This document shows positions 1 to 9,145 of a stretch of 64,000 bases of DNA, in pieces. This DNA is from Microbispora sp. NBC_01189 (GTDB lineage Bacteria > Actinomycetota > Actinomycetes > Streptosporangiales > Streptosporangiaceae), in contig NZ_CP108581.1 in NCBI RefSeq assembly GCF_036010665.1, positions 3,019,501 through 3,083,500 on the forward strand, read 5' to 3'. Each line of letters starts with the position of its first letter. Within the stretch, counting starts at the first letter, position 1. Both the position numbers and the translations under genes were made by a program. Under the pieces are notes generated by a model. It was not told the DNA's origin. It saw only the letters and a program-made list of their open reading frames with translations, and ran no database searches.

Positions 1-777
1 CCCGGCGAGCACGACGACCCCGGCGGGCAGTTCGTGGACGAAGTCGCGCACGAGCCGGGACTTGCCGATGCCCGGCACGCCGAGCACGGTCACCACCCGG
101 CACCGGTGGTCCCGCACCGCCTCGCGGTACGCCGCCCGGAGCCGCGAGGTCTCCGCGGCGCGGCCGATGAGCGGGATCTGGGCGTCGCCGTCCCCGGCGT
201 CCGGCTCCAGCGAGGTCACCCGCCAGGCCCGCACGGGGTTGCTCTTGCCCTTCAGCGTGAGCGGCGGCACGGGCTCCAGTCGCGCCTGGGCGCGGACCAG
301 GCGCGCGACCTCGTCCCCGACGAGGATCTCGCCGACGTCCGCGGCGGACTGCAGGCGGGCGGCCGTGTTGACGGTGTCGCCGATGACGCGCAGGTCGGCT
401 CCCGGAGTGGCGATGACCACCGCCTGCCCGGCGCTGACGCCGCAGTGCACGTCGAGCCGGATGCCGTGCGTGGGAGCGAGGCCGTCGCTCAGCTCCCGCA
501 CCCTCTGCAGCGCCGCGTGGGCGGCGCGGACCGCCCGGAGCGCGTCGTCCTCACGGCTTGCGGGGATGCCGAAGACCGCCATGATCGCGTCCCCGATGTA
601 CTTCTCCACGACGCCGCCGTGCTCGCTGATCCCGGAGGTGCACGCCTGGTAGTACCGGTCGAGGACGTCCCTGAGGAGCTCGGGGTCGAGCCGTTCGGCC
701 AGCTCCGTCGAGCCCACCAGGTCGATGAAGACGACCACGACGTTCCGGCGCGCAGGGCGGGCCGCCCCGGCGGTCAT
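1..777 (-). CDS. Class III adenylate/guanylate cyclase domain fused to an AAA ATPase (C-terminus beyond window)
   Basis: The minus strand is open from the ATG at 777 to the window edge (259 codons seen). The N-terminus has the class III cyclase core: a metal-binding VVVFIDLVGSTELA segment near residue 15, then KYIGDAIMAVFG and IGDTVNTAARLQ. After about residue 195 a P-loop (GVPGIGKS) begins an ATPase domain that runs off the window. Such cyclase-ATPase fusions (often with TPR repeats) are common actinobacterial signalling proteins. Its ATG overlaps the TGA of the upstream small gene (ATGA), so translational coupling is likely. Whether it makes cAMP is not shown. Confidence 0.85.
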   Translation of the reverse strand, partial: MTAGAARPARRNVVVVFIDLVGSTELAERLDPELLRDVLDRYYQACTSGISEHGGVVEKYIGDAIMAVFGIPASREDDALRAVRAAHAALQRVRELSDGLAPTHGIRLDVHCGVSAGQAVVIATPGADLRVIGDTVNTAARLQSAADVGEILVGDEVARLVRAQARLEPVPPLTLKGKSNPVRAWRVTSLEPDAGDGDAQIPLIGRAAETSRLRAAYREAVRDHRCRVVTVLGVPGIGKSRLVRDFVHELPAGVVVLAG

Positions 778-986
778 ACTAATTTGAGGTCCTGGCCCTC
801 GACCTCGCCGGCCGCCTCGTCCAGGCGGGTTTTGATCGAGTTGAGCAGCTCGACCTCCGGCCTGCTCAGCTCGGCGAACACCTGCCGCTGCCGCTCGTTG
901 AGCAGGTCCACCGGGTGGCCCGCCTCGCGCAGGGCCGTCAGCGGGTCGAACGGCGCCGGCCCGGTCTGAACGTCGTGGCTGTGCAA
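774..986 (-). CDS. Small protein resembling the aroma-sacti cluster domain family
   Basis: This 70-aa protein starts at TTG (986) behind a strong AGGAGGT Shine-Dalgarno (992-998); a longer upstream reading is possible but has no ribosome site. It shows FDPLTALREAGHPVD, an ELSRPEVELLNSIKTRLDEA helix and a C-terminal EVEGQD segment. This pattern matches, from memory, the short actinobacterial proteins named aroma-sacti cluster domain proteins, which occur beside putative peptide-modifying genes. The function is unknown. It is translationally coupled to the cyclase gene downstream and follows the SARP gene on the same strand. Confidence 0.7.
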   Translation of the reverse strand: MHSHDVQTGPAPFDPLTALREAGHPVDLLNERQRQVFAELSRPEVELLNSIKTRLDEAAGEVEGQDLKLV

Positions 987-1110
987 CGGCCCACCTCCTG
1001 GTCGTGCCTGGCCTGACGGCCAGTGTGGTACGCCGCCAAGGGTAGGGACGCGGGGTTCAGGGCCAGTATGGCGACGCCATGCCGCCGCCATACCGGCCGC
1101 GTACGCGGTC

Positions 1111-2925
1111 TCAGCGCTCCCGGTTTCCGCGCGGTCCGGCGTGCAGTTCGGCCGCGAACCGGTGGGCGAGCGGTGACATCGCGTACGACAGGGAGTGGGC
1201 GGTCACCTCGGCGTCGGCCGGGGTCTGCGAGATCGACAGGACGCCCGCCTCCAGAAGGGACTCGACGACCCGTTCGCCCGGCTCACCGGTGCCGTCCAGG
1301 GCCTCGACGAGCTCGTCGTGCCCGAAGACCGGGCCGCCGAGCGCGCCCAGGGCGAGGAACGCGGCGCGGTGCGGCCACGACGGGTGCGCGTAGGACTCCT
1401 CGAACCGCCGGCGCAGCGACACGTCCCCCGCGGCGAACTCGTCCAGCACGTTCTCGGTCCGGTCCAGCCGCTCGGCCAGCGGACCGAGCGGCAGGTGCCA
1501 GAGCCCGGCGAGCCGGGCCCCCAGCAGGCGCAGGACCAGCGGCGACAGGCCGTACCTCCGGAAGATCCGCAGGACGGCGGGCAGATCGCCGGCCACCCGG
1601 TCGCGGCCGATCATCCGGCTCAGGAACTCGACGCCCTCGCTCGTGGACAGGTCCCCGAGCCCGATCCGGGCCACCGACTCCAGCCCGCTGAGCCTGCTCC
1701 GGCTCGTCACCAGGACCCTGCTCGACGTGGTGCCGGGAAGCAGCGTGCGGACGCTCGCCTCGTCCGGCGCGTCGTCGAGGACCAGCAGGACCTTCCGGTC
1801 GGCGAGCCACGACCGCCAGACGGACGCCAGCGCGTCGTCCTCGCGCACGCCGGCGACCTCCAGCCCCACGCCCTCCAGGATCTCCCGCTGGACGCCGGCG
1901 GCCGGCCGGGGGACGCCGTGGCGCCGCAGCGGGATCACCACGGCGCCGTCCGGATAGCGGGGGGCCAGCAGGTGCGCGACGTGTACGGCGAGGGCGGTCT
2001 TGCCGGCCCCCAGCCCGCCCGTGATCACCGTGACGGGAGCGGGCTCCTCGAGAACGCGCCGCACCTCCGCCGCCCGGCCGGAGAAGTCGTCGACGTCGCG
2101 GGGGAGCCGGTTCGCCAGGGCCCGTACGGGACGGGCGGCGGGGCCAGCCGGGCCCGGGTTTCGCGTGCGGGAAGGCCCGTCACCGCGAAGGATGGTCTGG
2201 TAGAGCTGCCGGATCAGCGGACTGGGATCGATGCCCATCTCGGCGGCGAGGTGCCGCCGGACGCCCTCGAAATGGGCCAGCGCCTCGGCGGCCCGCCCGC
2301 ACCGCGACAGCGCCGTCATCCTGGCCGCCGCGACGCGCTCGCGGGCGGGAAACCGCGCGGCGACGACGTCGAGGGAGCCCAGGGCCTCGACGTGGCGGCC
2401 CAGTTCGATCTCCAGCTCCACCCAGTCCTCGTAGACCGACAGGAAGAGTTCGGTGAAGCGGCCCACCTCGGCGGCCACGAGCGGGACATGGCGGAACTCC
2501 ACAAGCGGCCGTTCGTGCCACATGCGGACGGCGTCGCCCAGTTGCGCGGCGGCGGCGGGGAGATCGCCGCTCCGGACGGCGGAGCGGCCCGACCTGCTCA
2601 GTTCCAGGAAGCGCAGCAGGTCGAGCTCCTCGCGGTCGGCGCGCATCCGGTAGCCCCACCCCTGGAAGCTGATCCGATCGCCCACGATCTTGCGTAGCGC
2701 GGACACGTAGACCTGCAGGTTCTTGCGGGCCGTGCGCGGCGGCGTCTCGCCCCACAGCGAGTCGATCAACTGCTCCGACGGGATGACCGCGTTCGCGTGG
2801 CACAGCAGTATCGCCAGGAGCAGCCGTTGTTTCGGCGCGCCGATGACGGCCCTGTGGTCCGCCACGCGGACCTCCAGCGGACCGAGAATCGAACAGTGCA
2901 GTCGCGGTGAGATCGCGTCACCCAT
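1111..2925 (-). CDS. SARP-family (AfsR/DnrI-like) transcriptional regulator with NB-ARC-type ATPase domain
   Basis: This is a 604-aa regulator from the ATG at 2925, with AAGGA about nine bases upstream. An OmpR-type winged helix (residues 10-95, SILGPLEVRV and a WGETPPRTARKNLQVYVSALRK region) is followed by a bacterial transcriptional activation domain (about 100-245). Next comes a P-loop ATPase with GGLGAGKT at 303-310 and VLLVLDD as Walker B near 385. SARPs activate secondary-metabolite or peptide clusters by binding direct repeats near the -35 box. It begins 38 bp after the ATP-grasp gene and is probably co-transcribed with it, so that enzyme and the small downstream protein are plausible targets or partners. 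There are no TPR repeats beyond the ATPase. Confidence 0.9.
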   Translation of the reverse strand: MGDAISPRLHCSILGPLEVRVADHRAVIGAPKQRLLLAILLCHANAVIPSEQLIDSLWGETPPRTARKNLQVYVSALRKIVGDRISFQGWGYRMRADREELDLLRFLELSRSGRSAVRSGDLPAAAAQLGDAVRMWHERPLVEFRHVPLVAAEVGRFTELFLSVYEDWVELEIELGRHVEALGSLDVVAARFPARERVAAARMTALSRCGRAAEALAHFEGVRRHLAAEMGIDPSPLIRQLYQTILRGDGPSRTRNPGPAGPAARPVRALANRLPRDVDDFSGRAAEVRRVLEEPAPVTVITGGLGAGKTALAVHVAHLLAPRYPDGAVVIPLRRHGVPRPAAGVQREILEGVGLEVAGVREDDALASVWRSWLADRKVLLVLDDAPDEASVRTLLPGTTSSRVLVTSRSRLSGLESVARIGLGDLSTSEGVEFLSRMIGRDRVAGDLPAVLRIFRRYGLSPLVLRLLGARLAGLWHLPLGPLAERLDRTENVLDEFAAGDVSLRRRFEESYAHPSWPHRAAFLALGALGGPVFGHDELVEALDGTGEPGERVVESLLEAGVLSISQTPADAEVTAHSLSYAMSPLAHRFAAELHAGPRGNRER

Positions 2926-2963
2926 GGTGCAGTCCTTGGTCCGGGTCTCCGCGGCGACCCCGG

Positions 2964-4109
2964 TCACCGGACGGAGCCGGCTGTCCGGGTGCCCAGCAGG
3001 AGGAAGTCGACGAGGTCGAGCGGCGCCGGGGGCACGGCGTTGCCCAGGGCCGCCAGATGGAGCGTTCTTGTCGCGAGCGCGACGGCCGTGGAGACCGCGT
3101 GTCCCCCGGCCTTCGCCTCGAACCAGCGCCAGTCGCCGTCCGCGTTCACTTCGAGAAACACCACCTCGTCCTTTCTGAGTAGCAGGTCGAAGGCGCCGTA
3201 CGTCATCCCCCACAGGCCCGCGAGCCCGCGTACGGCGTCGGCGGCCGCGGGCGGGACGGCGACCGGGGTGACCGTCACCTCGCCCTCCTCGCGCCACGGC
3301 GAGTCGGGGGAGCGCTTGCCGACGGCGTACGCGTGCAGGGCGCCGGCGACGTGGTAGACCCGCAGCTCGGCGTCGTGCTCGACGTGCTCCTGCACGATGA
3401 CGGGATAGCCGAGGGCGGGCCGGCGCAGCACCTCCTCGCGGGCCGCGATCTCGGGGAGGACCCCGGTCAGGAGCCCGGGCTCGGTCTCGACGAAGTGCTC
3501 CTCGACGACCTTGACGACGACCCTGGGCCCCGGCAGGCGGGCCGCCGCCTCCGCCGGGCTGGTGGTGACGACCGTACGGGGGACGCGGACCCCGGCCCTC
3601 GCCGCTCCGGCGAGCTGTTCCAGGCGGCCGGGCCGGTTGCCCGGCAGGCTCGCCGGGGCCAGGGAGCTGAGCTGGCGGACCAGCGCGTGCCAGGACTCGG
3701 CCCGCAGAAGGGTCTCGACGGCGTCCGCCGACGCGGGAATGGCCCGGGGCGAGAAGTGGCGCGCCCACACGACGGTCGGCGTGATGCGGTGGCCGTCCAG
3801 GTCGAGCACGCCGCCGATCCCGCCGCCCGGGTCACCGGGGGCCACCGTGGTGGTCAGCCGCAGCGAGGCGATGGTCTCGGCGTCGACGCGCACGCTCGGC
3901 ACGCCGAGCTGGTGCAGGGTGTCCTGCAGGACGGCGAACTCGGCGCAGCCCGCCCGGTCGGCCAGCACGACGCAGGGCAGGACCTCCGTGCCCGGCCCGG
4001 GATCCGGCTCGGGGTCCAGCAGCCTCCACGACACCGATCCCGGCGTTCCGCGCAGGTCGACGGTGAGGGGATGGCCGGCCGTGCCTGGGACGCCGGCGGC
4101 GCTCAGCAA
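2964..4109 (-). CDS. ATP-grasp enzyme, RiPP-maturase (MvdD / SAV_5884-like) type
   Basis: The protein is 381 aa. The C-terminal half carries ATP-grasp features: VVVKVVEEHF (ATP-binding lysine), VIVQEHVEHDAELRVYHV, and FLEVNADGDWRW, the metal-binding E-x-N strand of RimK/MvdD-like ligases. The N-terminal region with TVVWARHFSPRAI resembles the pre-ATP-grasp domain of graspetide ligases, which form ester or amide crosslinks in precursor peptides. The first in-frame start is TTG at 4109 with no clear ribosome site. The frame stays open to 4205, so the start is uncertain. It heads the run ATP-grasp, SARP, small protein, cyclase. The substrate is unknown. Confidence 0.7.
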   Translation of the reverse strand: MLSAAGVPGTAGHPLTVDLRGTPGSVSWRLLDPEPDPGPGTEVLPCVVLADRAGCAEFAVLQDTLHQLGVPSVRVDAETIASLRLTTTVAPGDPGGGIGGVLDLDGHRITPTVVWARHFSPRAIPASADAVETLLRAESWHALVRQLSSLAPASLPGNRPGRLEQLAGAARAGVRVPRTVVTTSPAEAAARLPGPRVVVKVVEEHFVETEPGLLTGVLPEIAAREEVLRRPALGYPVIVQEHVEHDAELRVYHVAGALHAYAVGKRSPDSPWREEGEVTVTPVAVPPAAADAVRGLAGLWGMTYGAFDLLLRKDEVVFLEVNADGDWRWFEAKAGGHAVSTAVALATRTLHLAALGNAVPPAPLDLVDFLLLGTRTAGSVR

Positions 4110-4591
4110 GGCGTGACCGCGGTCGTGCGCGGCCCGGATTCGTAAGATCCTTCCGGTGACGCCTCCACCGGTCTCGTCCTCGTGATCCCGCCCATACTTA
4201 ACCAGTCAACGGTGGCTGCGGTTTAATGTCAATAGAACCTTATATGGCCGATTGTTTAAGTAATTGCTGTATGTCGGATTTCTTGGTATTCCCAGTTCAG
4301 AGGGGATCGGTTTCCGGAAAGTGGTGGCTTTCGGATGTCCCACTCACCGGCTCTCTGTAACAAGAGATTTGTGGTCTGAAGAAATTCCTGATTAGGGACA
4401 CGGCTTGCTGATCGGGCCCTTCGCGGGCGGCCACGGCGGCCGTACCGGCCCGGTACGTAGACTGGGACCCACTTGTGCGGACCGGACCCCGTCGCGCCCC
4501 CGTCGCGCCCCTCGCGACCGTCACGGGATCCATGGGCGGACGGGGCGACGAACCGGTGCGAAGGCCGGATGACCAGGACGAGGAGGACGGC
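4110..4591. promoter_or_regulatory. Divergent intergenic region, AT-rich in its centre
   Basis: About 480 bp between the ATP-grasp gene (leftward) and crcB (rightward). Bases 4200-4400 are clearly poorer in GC than the surroundings, as expected for promoters. A 7-bp hairpin with a GCC loop (CGTACCG/CGGTACG) lies at 4441-4457. On the minus strand a 30-codon ORF from ATG 4195 ends in TGA at the TTG start of the ATP-grasp gene. A second weak minus-strand ORF (GTG near 4410, end 4297) encodes about 35 residues. Neither has a good ribosome site. I see no convincing fluoride riboswitch. Confidence 0.4.
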
Positions 4592-5119
4592 GTGAGCCGG
4601 CGCGTACGCGGCGATCGGGAAGAGGCCGAGCTGCCGATCGACCCCGACGTGTACCTCCGGCGCGACCGGGACGTCTTCCGCCTGGCGGCCCCCGCGCGCC
4701 GCCGCCGCTGGGACGTGCTCGCGATGATCGCGCTCGGCGGCGGGGCCGGCAGTGTGGCCCGCTACCTGGCCGGCCGGGCCCTGCCGGCGCCACCCGCCGG
4801 GTTCCCCTGGGCGACGTTCCTCGTCAACGTCACCGGCTGCCTCGCGCTGGGGGCGCTGATGGTCTTCGTGCTGTCCGTCTGGCCCCCGCGCCGCTACGTC
4901 CGGCCGTTCCTCGGGGTCGGCTTCCTCGGCGGGTTCACCACGTTCTCCACCTTCACCACCGAGATCGTGGGAAGGATGTCAGCCGGTGGCTGGACGACCG
5001 CCGTCGCGTACGCGGCGGGCAGCCTGGTCGCCGGTCTGGCCGCGGTCTGGTGCGGGGCCGCGCTGGCCCGCGCCGTGGCCGGCCTCCCCGTACGGCACGG
5101 CAAGGAGACGAGACATTGA
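4592..5119 (+). CDS. crcB: CrcB/Fluc-family fluoride exporter, first copy (175 aa)
   Basis: The GTG at 4592 is chosen because AGGAGG lies five bases upstream (4581-4586); the frame is open further upstream but without a ribosome site. A charged N-terminal extension of about 45 residues precedes the CrcB domain: [27 protein letters not shown] and [12 protein letters not shown], with four predicted membrane segments. The conserved N and the FSTF pore motif are present. Fluc proteins form dimeric fluoride channels. It overlaps the next gene by four bases and belongs to a three-gene operon with a second crcB. Confidence 0.9.
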   Translation: MSRRVRGDREEAELPIDPDVYLRRDRDVFRLAAPARRRRWDVLAMIALGGGAGSVARYLAGRALPAPPAGFPWATFLVNVTGCLALGALMVFVLSVWPPRRYVRPFLGVGFLGGFTTFSTFTTEIVGRMSAGGWTTAVAYAAGSLVAGLAAVWCGAALARAVAGLPVRHGKETRH

Positions 5120-5457
5120 GGCTGCACGGCCCGGCGCAACGCCTGACGATCTTCGTCGGCGAATCCGACCAGTATCGTCATCGGCCGCTCTACAGCGAGA
5201 TCGTGCACCGGGCGCACAGGAGCGGGCTGGCCGGGGCGAGCGTGTTCCGCGGCATCGAGGGCTTCGGCGCCTCGTCGCTCATCCACACCAGCCGCCTGCT
5301 GTCGCTCAGCGAGGACCTGCCCGTCGCCGTCGTCGTCGTGGACGCCCCGGACCGGATCGCCGCGTTCATGACGGAGCTGGACGAACTGGTCACCGAGGGC
5401 CTCGTGATCGTCGATCCCGTGGAGGTCTACCGCTACGTGGGGCGTGCGGAGCGGTGA
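5116..5457 (+). CDS. DUF190 family protein
   Basis: This is a 113-aa protein with a TTG start at 5116 overlapping the TGA of the upstream crcB; AAGGAG lies eight bases before it. It shows [17 protein letters not shown] and a [12 protein letters not shown] segment typical of DUF190, a small PII-like ferredoxin-fold family. DUF190 genes are often next to crcB, so a regulatory or accessory role in fluoride export is inferred. It overlaps the second crcB as GTGA. Confidence 0.88.
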   Translation: MRLHGPAQRLTIFVGESDQYRHRPLYSEIVHRAHRSGLAGASVFRGIEGFGASSLIHTSRLLSLSEDLPVAVVVVDAPDRIAAFMTELDELVTEGLVIVDPVEVYRYVGRAER

Positions 5458-5825
5458 CCCTGCTGCTCGTCTTCCTCGGTGGCGCGATCGGCGCCCCCGC
5501 CCGCTATCTGACCGACCGGCTGGTGCAGCGTCTCCACGACAGCGTGTTCCCCTGGGGGACGCTGACGGTGAACCTGGTGGGGTCGCTCGTGCTCGGGCTG
5601 CTGCTCGGCGCGCGGGACGGCCTCGGCCTGCCCGACCCCGCGGTCGCCCTGCTGGGCACCGGTGTCTGCGGGGCGCTCACGACGTTCAGCACGTTCGGCT
5701 TCGAGACCGTGCGCCTGCTGGAGGAGGGCTCGGCCGCGGCCGCCGCGCTCAACGCGCTGGGCAGCCTGCTCCTCGGCGTCCTCGCCGCCGCCGCCGGGCT
5801 CGGCCTCGCCCGCCTGCTCGCCTGA
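5454..5825 (+). CDS. crcB: CrcB/Fluc-family fluoride exporter, second copy (123 aa)
   Basis: The GTG at 5454 overlaps the stop of the DUF190 gene. This is a compact CrcB protein with [27 protein letters not shown] and [13 protein letters not shown], and four membrane segments. It lacks the N-terminal extension of the first copy. Paired crcB genes in one operon commonly encode the two halves of a heterodimeric Fluc channel. A strong hairpin follows at 5894. Confidence 0.92.
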   Translation: MTLLLVFLGGAIGAPARYLTDRLVQRLHDSVFPWGTLTVNLVGSLVLGLLLGARDGLGLPDPAVALLGTGVCGALTTFSTFGFETVRLLEEGSAAAAALNALGSLLLGVLAAAAGLGLARLLA

Positions 5826-5863
5826 GCCGTCCCGCTCAGCCCCGTGCGGCGCCCCCCGGAAGA

Positions 5864-5891
5864 ACGGTCCCGGAGACACGGTCCCGGAGAC
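5864..5891. repeat. Perfect tandem duplication of a 14-bp unit
   Basis: The unit ACGGTCCCGGAGAC occurs twice without a gap, just upstream of the terminator hairpin. It has no evident function. Confidence 0.85.
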
Positions 5892-5893
5892 AC

Positions 5894-5920
5894 GTCCACC
5901 CCACCGGGGGTGGGGTGGAC
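5894..5920. terminator. Bidirectional terminator-like hairpin
   Basis: A perfect 12-bp stem (GTCCACCCCACC / GGTGGGGTGGAC) with a GGG loop lies between the convergent crcB operon and the His-tailed gene. There is no T-run, as is usual in this GC range. Confidence 0.8.
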
Positions 5921-5933
5921 CGCCTCAGGCAGG

Positions 5934-6652
5934 TCAGTGGTGCCCGTGCCCGTGCCCGTGCTCGTAGCCGTGGCCGTGCTCGTCGTGCTTCTGGGTCCAG
6001 GGACCGGTGATCGCGAAGACGTAGCCCGGGGTCTGGATGTTGGCGAACACGGTCAGGCGGGTGGCCGGGCCAGCGGGATTCCGGCGCCGAGGGGAAAGGC
6101 GACGGCGGGGACGTGGATCGGCACCTGCTTCTCGCCGATCTTGAAACCCTCCATCCCCCAGCTCACCGTGACCTCGAAGCCCCCGCCGGGACGGAGTGTC
6201 ACCAGCCGCCCGTCGCGGATTTCCGCGTCCAGCAGCCCGATCGTGAACGTCAGGTCGACGGAGAATGTGATCGTGAGCACCTTGCGCTCGTCGGCGTAGA
6301 CCTCGACGTATGGGCGGTGCTCCGAGGTGATCGAGTGCGCGGCCAGTTGGACTGGCTCGGTCTTCCCACGGAGGCCCTTCTCGTGACTGCGCACCGCGGC
6401 GGCCCGCAGCTCGCGGGACTTCTGCCACCCGGCCGCCAGGACCGTTCCGAGAGTGATCCCGTGGAGCAGGCCGGCGCCGGCCTCGGGCAGCTGAGCGACG
6501 AGTCGCCCGGCGAGGCCCGGGGCGTCGCGGCAGATCGTGCTGACCACCTGGGGGTCGCGGACGACGCTCGCCGCCGCCGCCACCGCGCCGCGTGCGCCGT
6601 CATAGAGCGCGAGGGCGGCCGTGCCCGGATTCGGGTCGATGGTCAGGTTCAT
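5934..6652 (-). pseudogene. Uncharacterised protein with His-rich tail, interrupted by an apparent -1 frameshift
   Basis: From ATG 6652 (overlapping the TGA of the PASTA gene) an ORF of 199 aa runs to a stop at 6053. Its end is IPLARPPA-stop. The neighbouring frame continues smoothly with TRLTVFANIQTPGYVFAITG and ends HDEHGHGYEHGHGHGHH at 5934. One extra C in the GGCCCGG run near 6065 would join both parts into about 239 residues. The body has a helical N-terminal half and a beta-rich part (DLTFTIGLLDAEIRDG, GFEVTVSWGMEGFKIG). The family is not recognised. The His tail suggests metal binding. The shift may be real or a sequencing error. Confidence 0.6.
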
Positions 6653-7713
6653 GACAGGCCTTCCCAGATCTCCTGCCGGCCCGGGTCCGCGACCGCGTGG
6701 AGGCGTACGGCCGGGCGGGAGTCGCGGCCCTCGTGGATCCGCACGTTCGGGGACGGGTCGGCGCGGGAGACGAGACGCACCTCCCGGCGACGGTCGTGGT
6801 CCCGGTCAGGCGCGCGCCGGCCGCCCCGCGCCTTCCATCCGGCGAGGCCGAGGAGCGCGGTGGCGACCACGACGACGGCGAGCAGCGGTTGCACACCGGA
6901 GTCAGAGCCCGTCTCCTCGCCGGAGAACGCGACCGTCGGCACCGCCTCGGGGCTCGCCTCGGGCGACTCCTCCGACTGCGGCGACTCCGGTCGACTCGGT
7001 GAGGGACTGTCGTCGGGGCTCGCCGGTGGACTCACAGGTGGGCTTACCGTGGGGCTCACGGACGGGCTCACGGGGGACACCTTGCTCAGGACGACGTCGA
7101 CGGCGTCGCCGATGGTCAGCTCGTCTTCGCCGGGTGGTGGGTCCTGGTCCTCGACGATCTGGTCGTCGCGCGCGTCATCCGCCCCTCTGAGCGTCAGCCC
7201 CCGGTCCGCCGCCATCCGCCGCGCCTCCGCGACCGTACGGCCGATGAGGTACGGCACCTCGGTCGAGCCGTCGAGGAGCAGGCTGACGGCCTGCCCGTAG
7301 GCGAGCCGCCCGCCGGGCGCGGGAGTCTGCTGGGCGACCTTCCAATCGCCGGTGGCCTCCGGCTGCTGGGTGGTCACGCCGAACCCGGCCTTCTCCGCTT
7401 CGGCGGTGGCCGCGGTCAGCGTCATCCCGGTCAGGTCGGGCACCTGTCCTTCCAGGTAAACCTGGACCCTCGTGATTTTGAATTCGTTGCACGACACCGT
7501 CTCCGCGCTGCTCACGAAACTCGCCCCGGGAGGCACGGGATCGGGCACGGTCACAACCCCGTAGCCGAAACGGCCGTGGAGCGTCTCGTACGCCTGCTCG
7601 TACGTCTGACCGCTCACGTCGGGCGGGGGCGGGCAGCTCGTGGCCTGCGCCGGCGTGGCCCAGAACGCGGCGGCGGCCAGGGCGAGGGCCACGGTCAGAC
7701 GTACCGGCATCAT
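6649..7713 (-). CDS. Secreted/membrane-anchored PASTA-repeat protein
   Basis: This is a 354-aa protein with GTG/ATG codons at its start and GGAG just upstream. A signal peptide (LTVALALAAAAFWATPAQA) is followed by three PASTA-like units of about 65 residues. The clearest are VPDLTGMTLTAATAEAEKAG and VPYLIGRTVAEARRMAADRG, each with a downstream P-x-G turn. A Ser/Pro-rich linker (about 215-260) leads to a membrane helix (LLAVVVVATALLGLAGW) and a basic cytoplasmic tail. PASTA domains bind peptidoglycan or muropeptides, usually on PknB kinases; here there is no kinase domain. It is translationally coupled to the His-tailed gene. Confidence 0.85.
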   Translation of the reverse strand: MMPVRLTVALALAAAAFWATPAQATSCPPPPDVSGQTYEQAYETLHGRFGYGVVTVPDPVPPGASFVSSAETVSCNEFKITRVQVYLEGQVPDLTGMTLTAATAEAEKAGFGVTTQQPEATGDWKVAQQTPAPGGRLAYGQAVSLLLDGSTEVPYLIGRTVAEARRMAADRGLTLRGADDARDDQIVEDQDPPPGEDELTIGDAVDVVLSKVSPVSPSVSPTVSPPVSPPASPDDSPSPSRPESPQSEESPEASPEAVPTVAFSGEETGSDSGVQPLLAVVVVATALLGLAGWKARGGRRAPDRDHDRRREVRLVSRADPSPNVRIHEGRDSRPAVRLHAVADPGRQEIWEGLS

Positions 7714-7858
7714 CGTCTCCGGAACGGGGGCGGGCTTCTCGAAGAAACGTCACGAAGAATCGCGGTCACCTCGCCTGAGTATCTCCCGACTCATATGCGC
7801 GAGCGCAGGCCCCGGTCCGGTGAGCGGACCGGGGACGCGATTTTCCGCTGGGCCGGGC

Positions 7859-9145
7859 TCAGAGCAGGTATCGCAGCCAGAGGTACGGCGTGGCCAGGGC
7901 CACGGTGACGACGGTGACCACCAGGCCGTACTTGGTGAACTCCCAGAAGCTGATGCGCGCGCCGTTGCGCTCGGCGATGCCGAGGATGACGACGTTGGCG
8001 GAGGCGCCGACGGCGGTGGCGTTCCCGCCGAGGTCGGCGCCCAGCGCGAGGGCCCACCACAGGACGTTGTGGTCGCCGGGCACGTGCTGGGCGAGGTCGG
8101 CCACGATCGGGCTCATCGTGGCGACGTAGGGGATGTTGTCCACGATCGCCGACAGCCCGGCCGAGGCCCAGAGCAGGACCAGGGCCGTCACGCCCGGCCG
8201 CCCGGCCGTCGCCTCCGCCGCCGCCTGCGACACCTGGGCGATCACGCCGGTCTCGACGAGCGCGCCGACCATCACGAAGAGCCCGGCGAAGAACACCAGC
8301 GTCGGCCACTCCACCTCGCGCAGGGCGTCGTCCGTGGTGACCTTGGTGACCAGCACGAGCAGCCCCGCGCCGAGCAGCGCCACGACGGACGGCTCGTAGT
8401 GCAGCACCGGGTGCAGCACGAACGCGGCGATGACCACCCCGAGCACGGACAGGCTCTGCACGAGCATGACCCGGTCCTCGATGGCCGCCTTCTCGTCGAG
8501 CTGCATGATCTCGGCCGCCCGTTCCGGGTCGTACCGGAAGGCGCTGCGGAACAGCACCCGGCACAGCCCGATGAACACCGCCGTCAGCACGATCACCAGC
8601 GGCGCCAGGTGGACGAGGAAGTCGTTGAAGGTCAGGCCGGCGCGGGAGGCGATGATGATGTTCGGCGGGTCGCCGACGAGCGTCGCGGTGCCGCCGATGT
8701 TGGACGCCATCGCCTCGGCGATCAGGAACGGCGCGACCGGCAGGGCGAGGCGCTCGCAGACGAGGAACGTCACCGGCGCGATCAGCAGCACGGTCGTGAC
8801 GTTGTCCAGCAGCGCCGACGCCAGGGCCGTGATCACCAGGAGCAGCACCATGAGCCGGAACGGCCGCCCCCTGGCGCGTTTGGCGGCCCAGATCGCCAGG
8901 TATTCGAACACGCCGGTCTGCCGCAGCACGCCGACGATGATCATCATGCCGAGCAGCAGGAAGACGACGTTCCAGTCCACGCCCGACTCCTGCGAGAAGA
9001 ACGCGGAGCCGGCCGCCGTCGCGTGGACCAGCAGCATGATCGCGGCGCCGCCCAGGGCGGCCTTGACCCGGTGGATCTTCTCGCTCGCGATGAGGACGTA
9101 GGTGGCGGCGAAGACGATCGACGCCACCCAGGCGGTCACCGTCAT
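7859..9145 (-). CDS. ArsB/NhaD-type (SLC13-like) ion transporter
   Basis: A 428-aa membrane protein with about 11 helices. Two repeats each contain a re-entrant signature: [15 protein letters not shown] with [14 protein letters not shown] in the first half, and [13 protein letters not shown] with [14 protein letters not shown] in the second. This is typical of ArsB/NhaD permeases, which move arsenite, Na+/H+ or anions; the substrate is not decidable. I chose the ATG at 9145, with GGAGG six bases upstream; a TTG at 9148 is an alternative. That GGAGG appears to lie inside the end of the inserted TnpB element. The CBS protein gene upstream was probably its operon neighbour. Confidence 0.87.
   Translation of the reverse strand: MTVTAWVASIVFAATYVLIASEKIHRVKAALGGAAIMLLVHATAAGSAFFSQESGVDWNVVFLLLGMMIIVGVLRQTGVFEYLAIWAAKRARGRPFRLMVLLLVITALASALLDNVTTVLLIAPVTFLVCERLALPVAPFLIAEAMASNIGGTATLVGDPPNIIIASRAGLTFNDFLVHLAPLVIVLTAVFIGLCRVLFRSAFRYDPERAAEIMQLDEKAAIEDRVMLVQSLSVLGVVIAAFVLHPVLHYEPSVVALLGAGLLVLVTKVTTDDALREVEWPTLVFFAGLFVMVGALVETGVIAQVSQAAAEATAGRPGVTALVLLWASAGLSAIVDNIPYVATMSPIVADLAQHVPGDHNVLWWALALGADLGGNATAVGASANVVILGIAERNGARISFWEFTKYGLVVTVVTVALATPYLWLRYLL

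Noticed and set aside
34-969. Long plus-strand ORF over the cyclase gene
   Set aside because: Composition is an Arg/Pro/Ala-rich shadow; the minus strand has the cyclase motifs.
4440-4591. Possible fluoride (crcB) riboswitch before the first crcB gene
   Set aside because: The GATG and CTGATGG core elements and the pseudoknot pairing of known examples are not found; only GC-rich hairpins are present.
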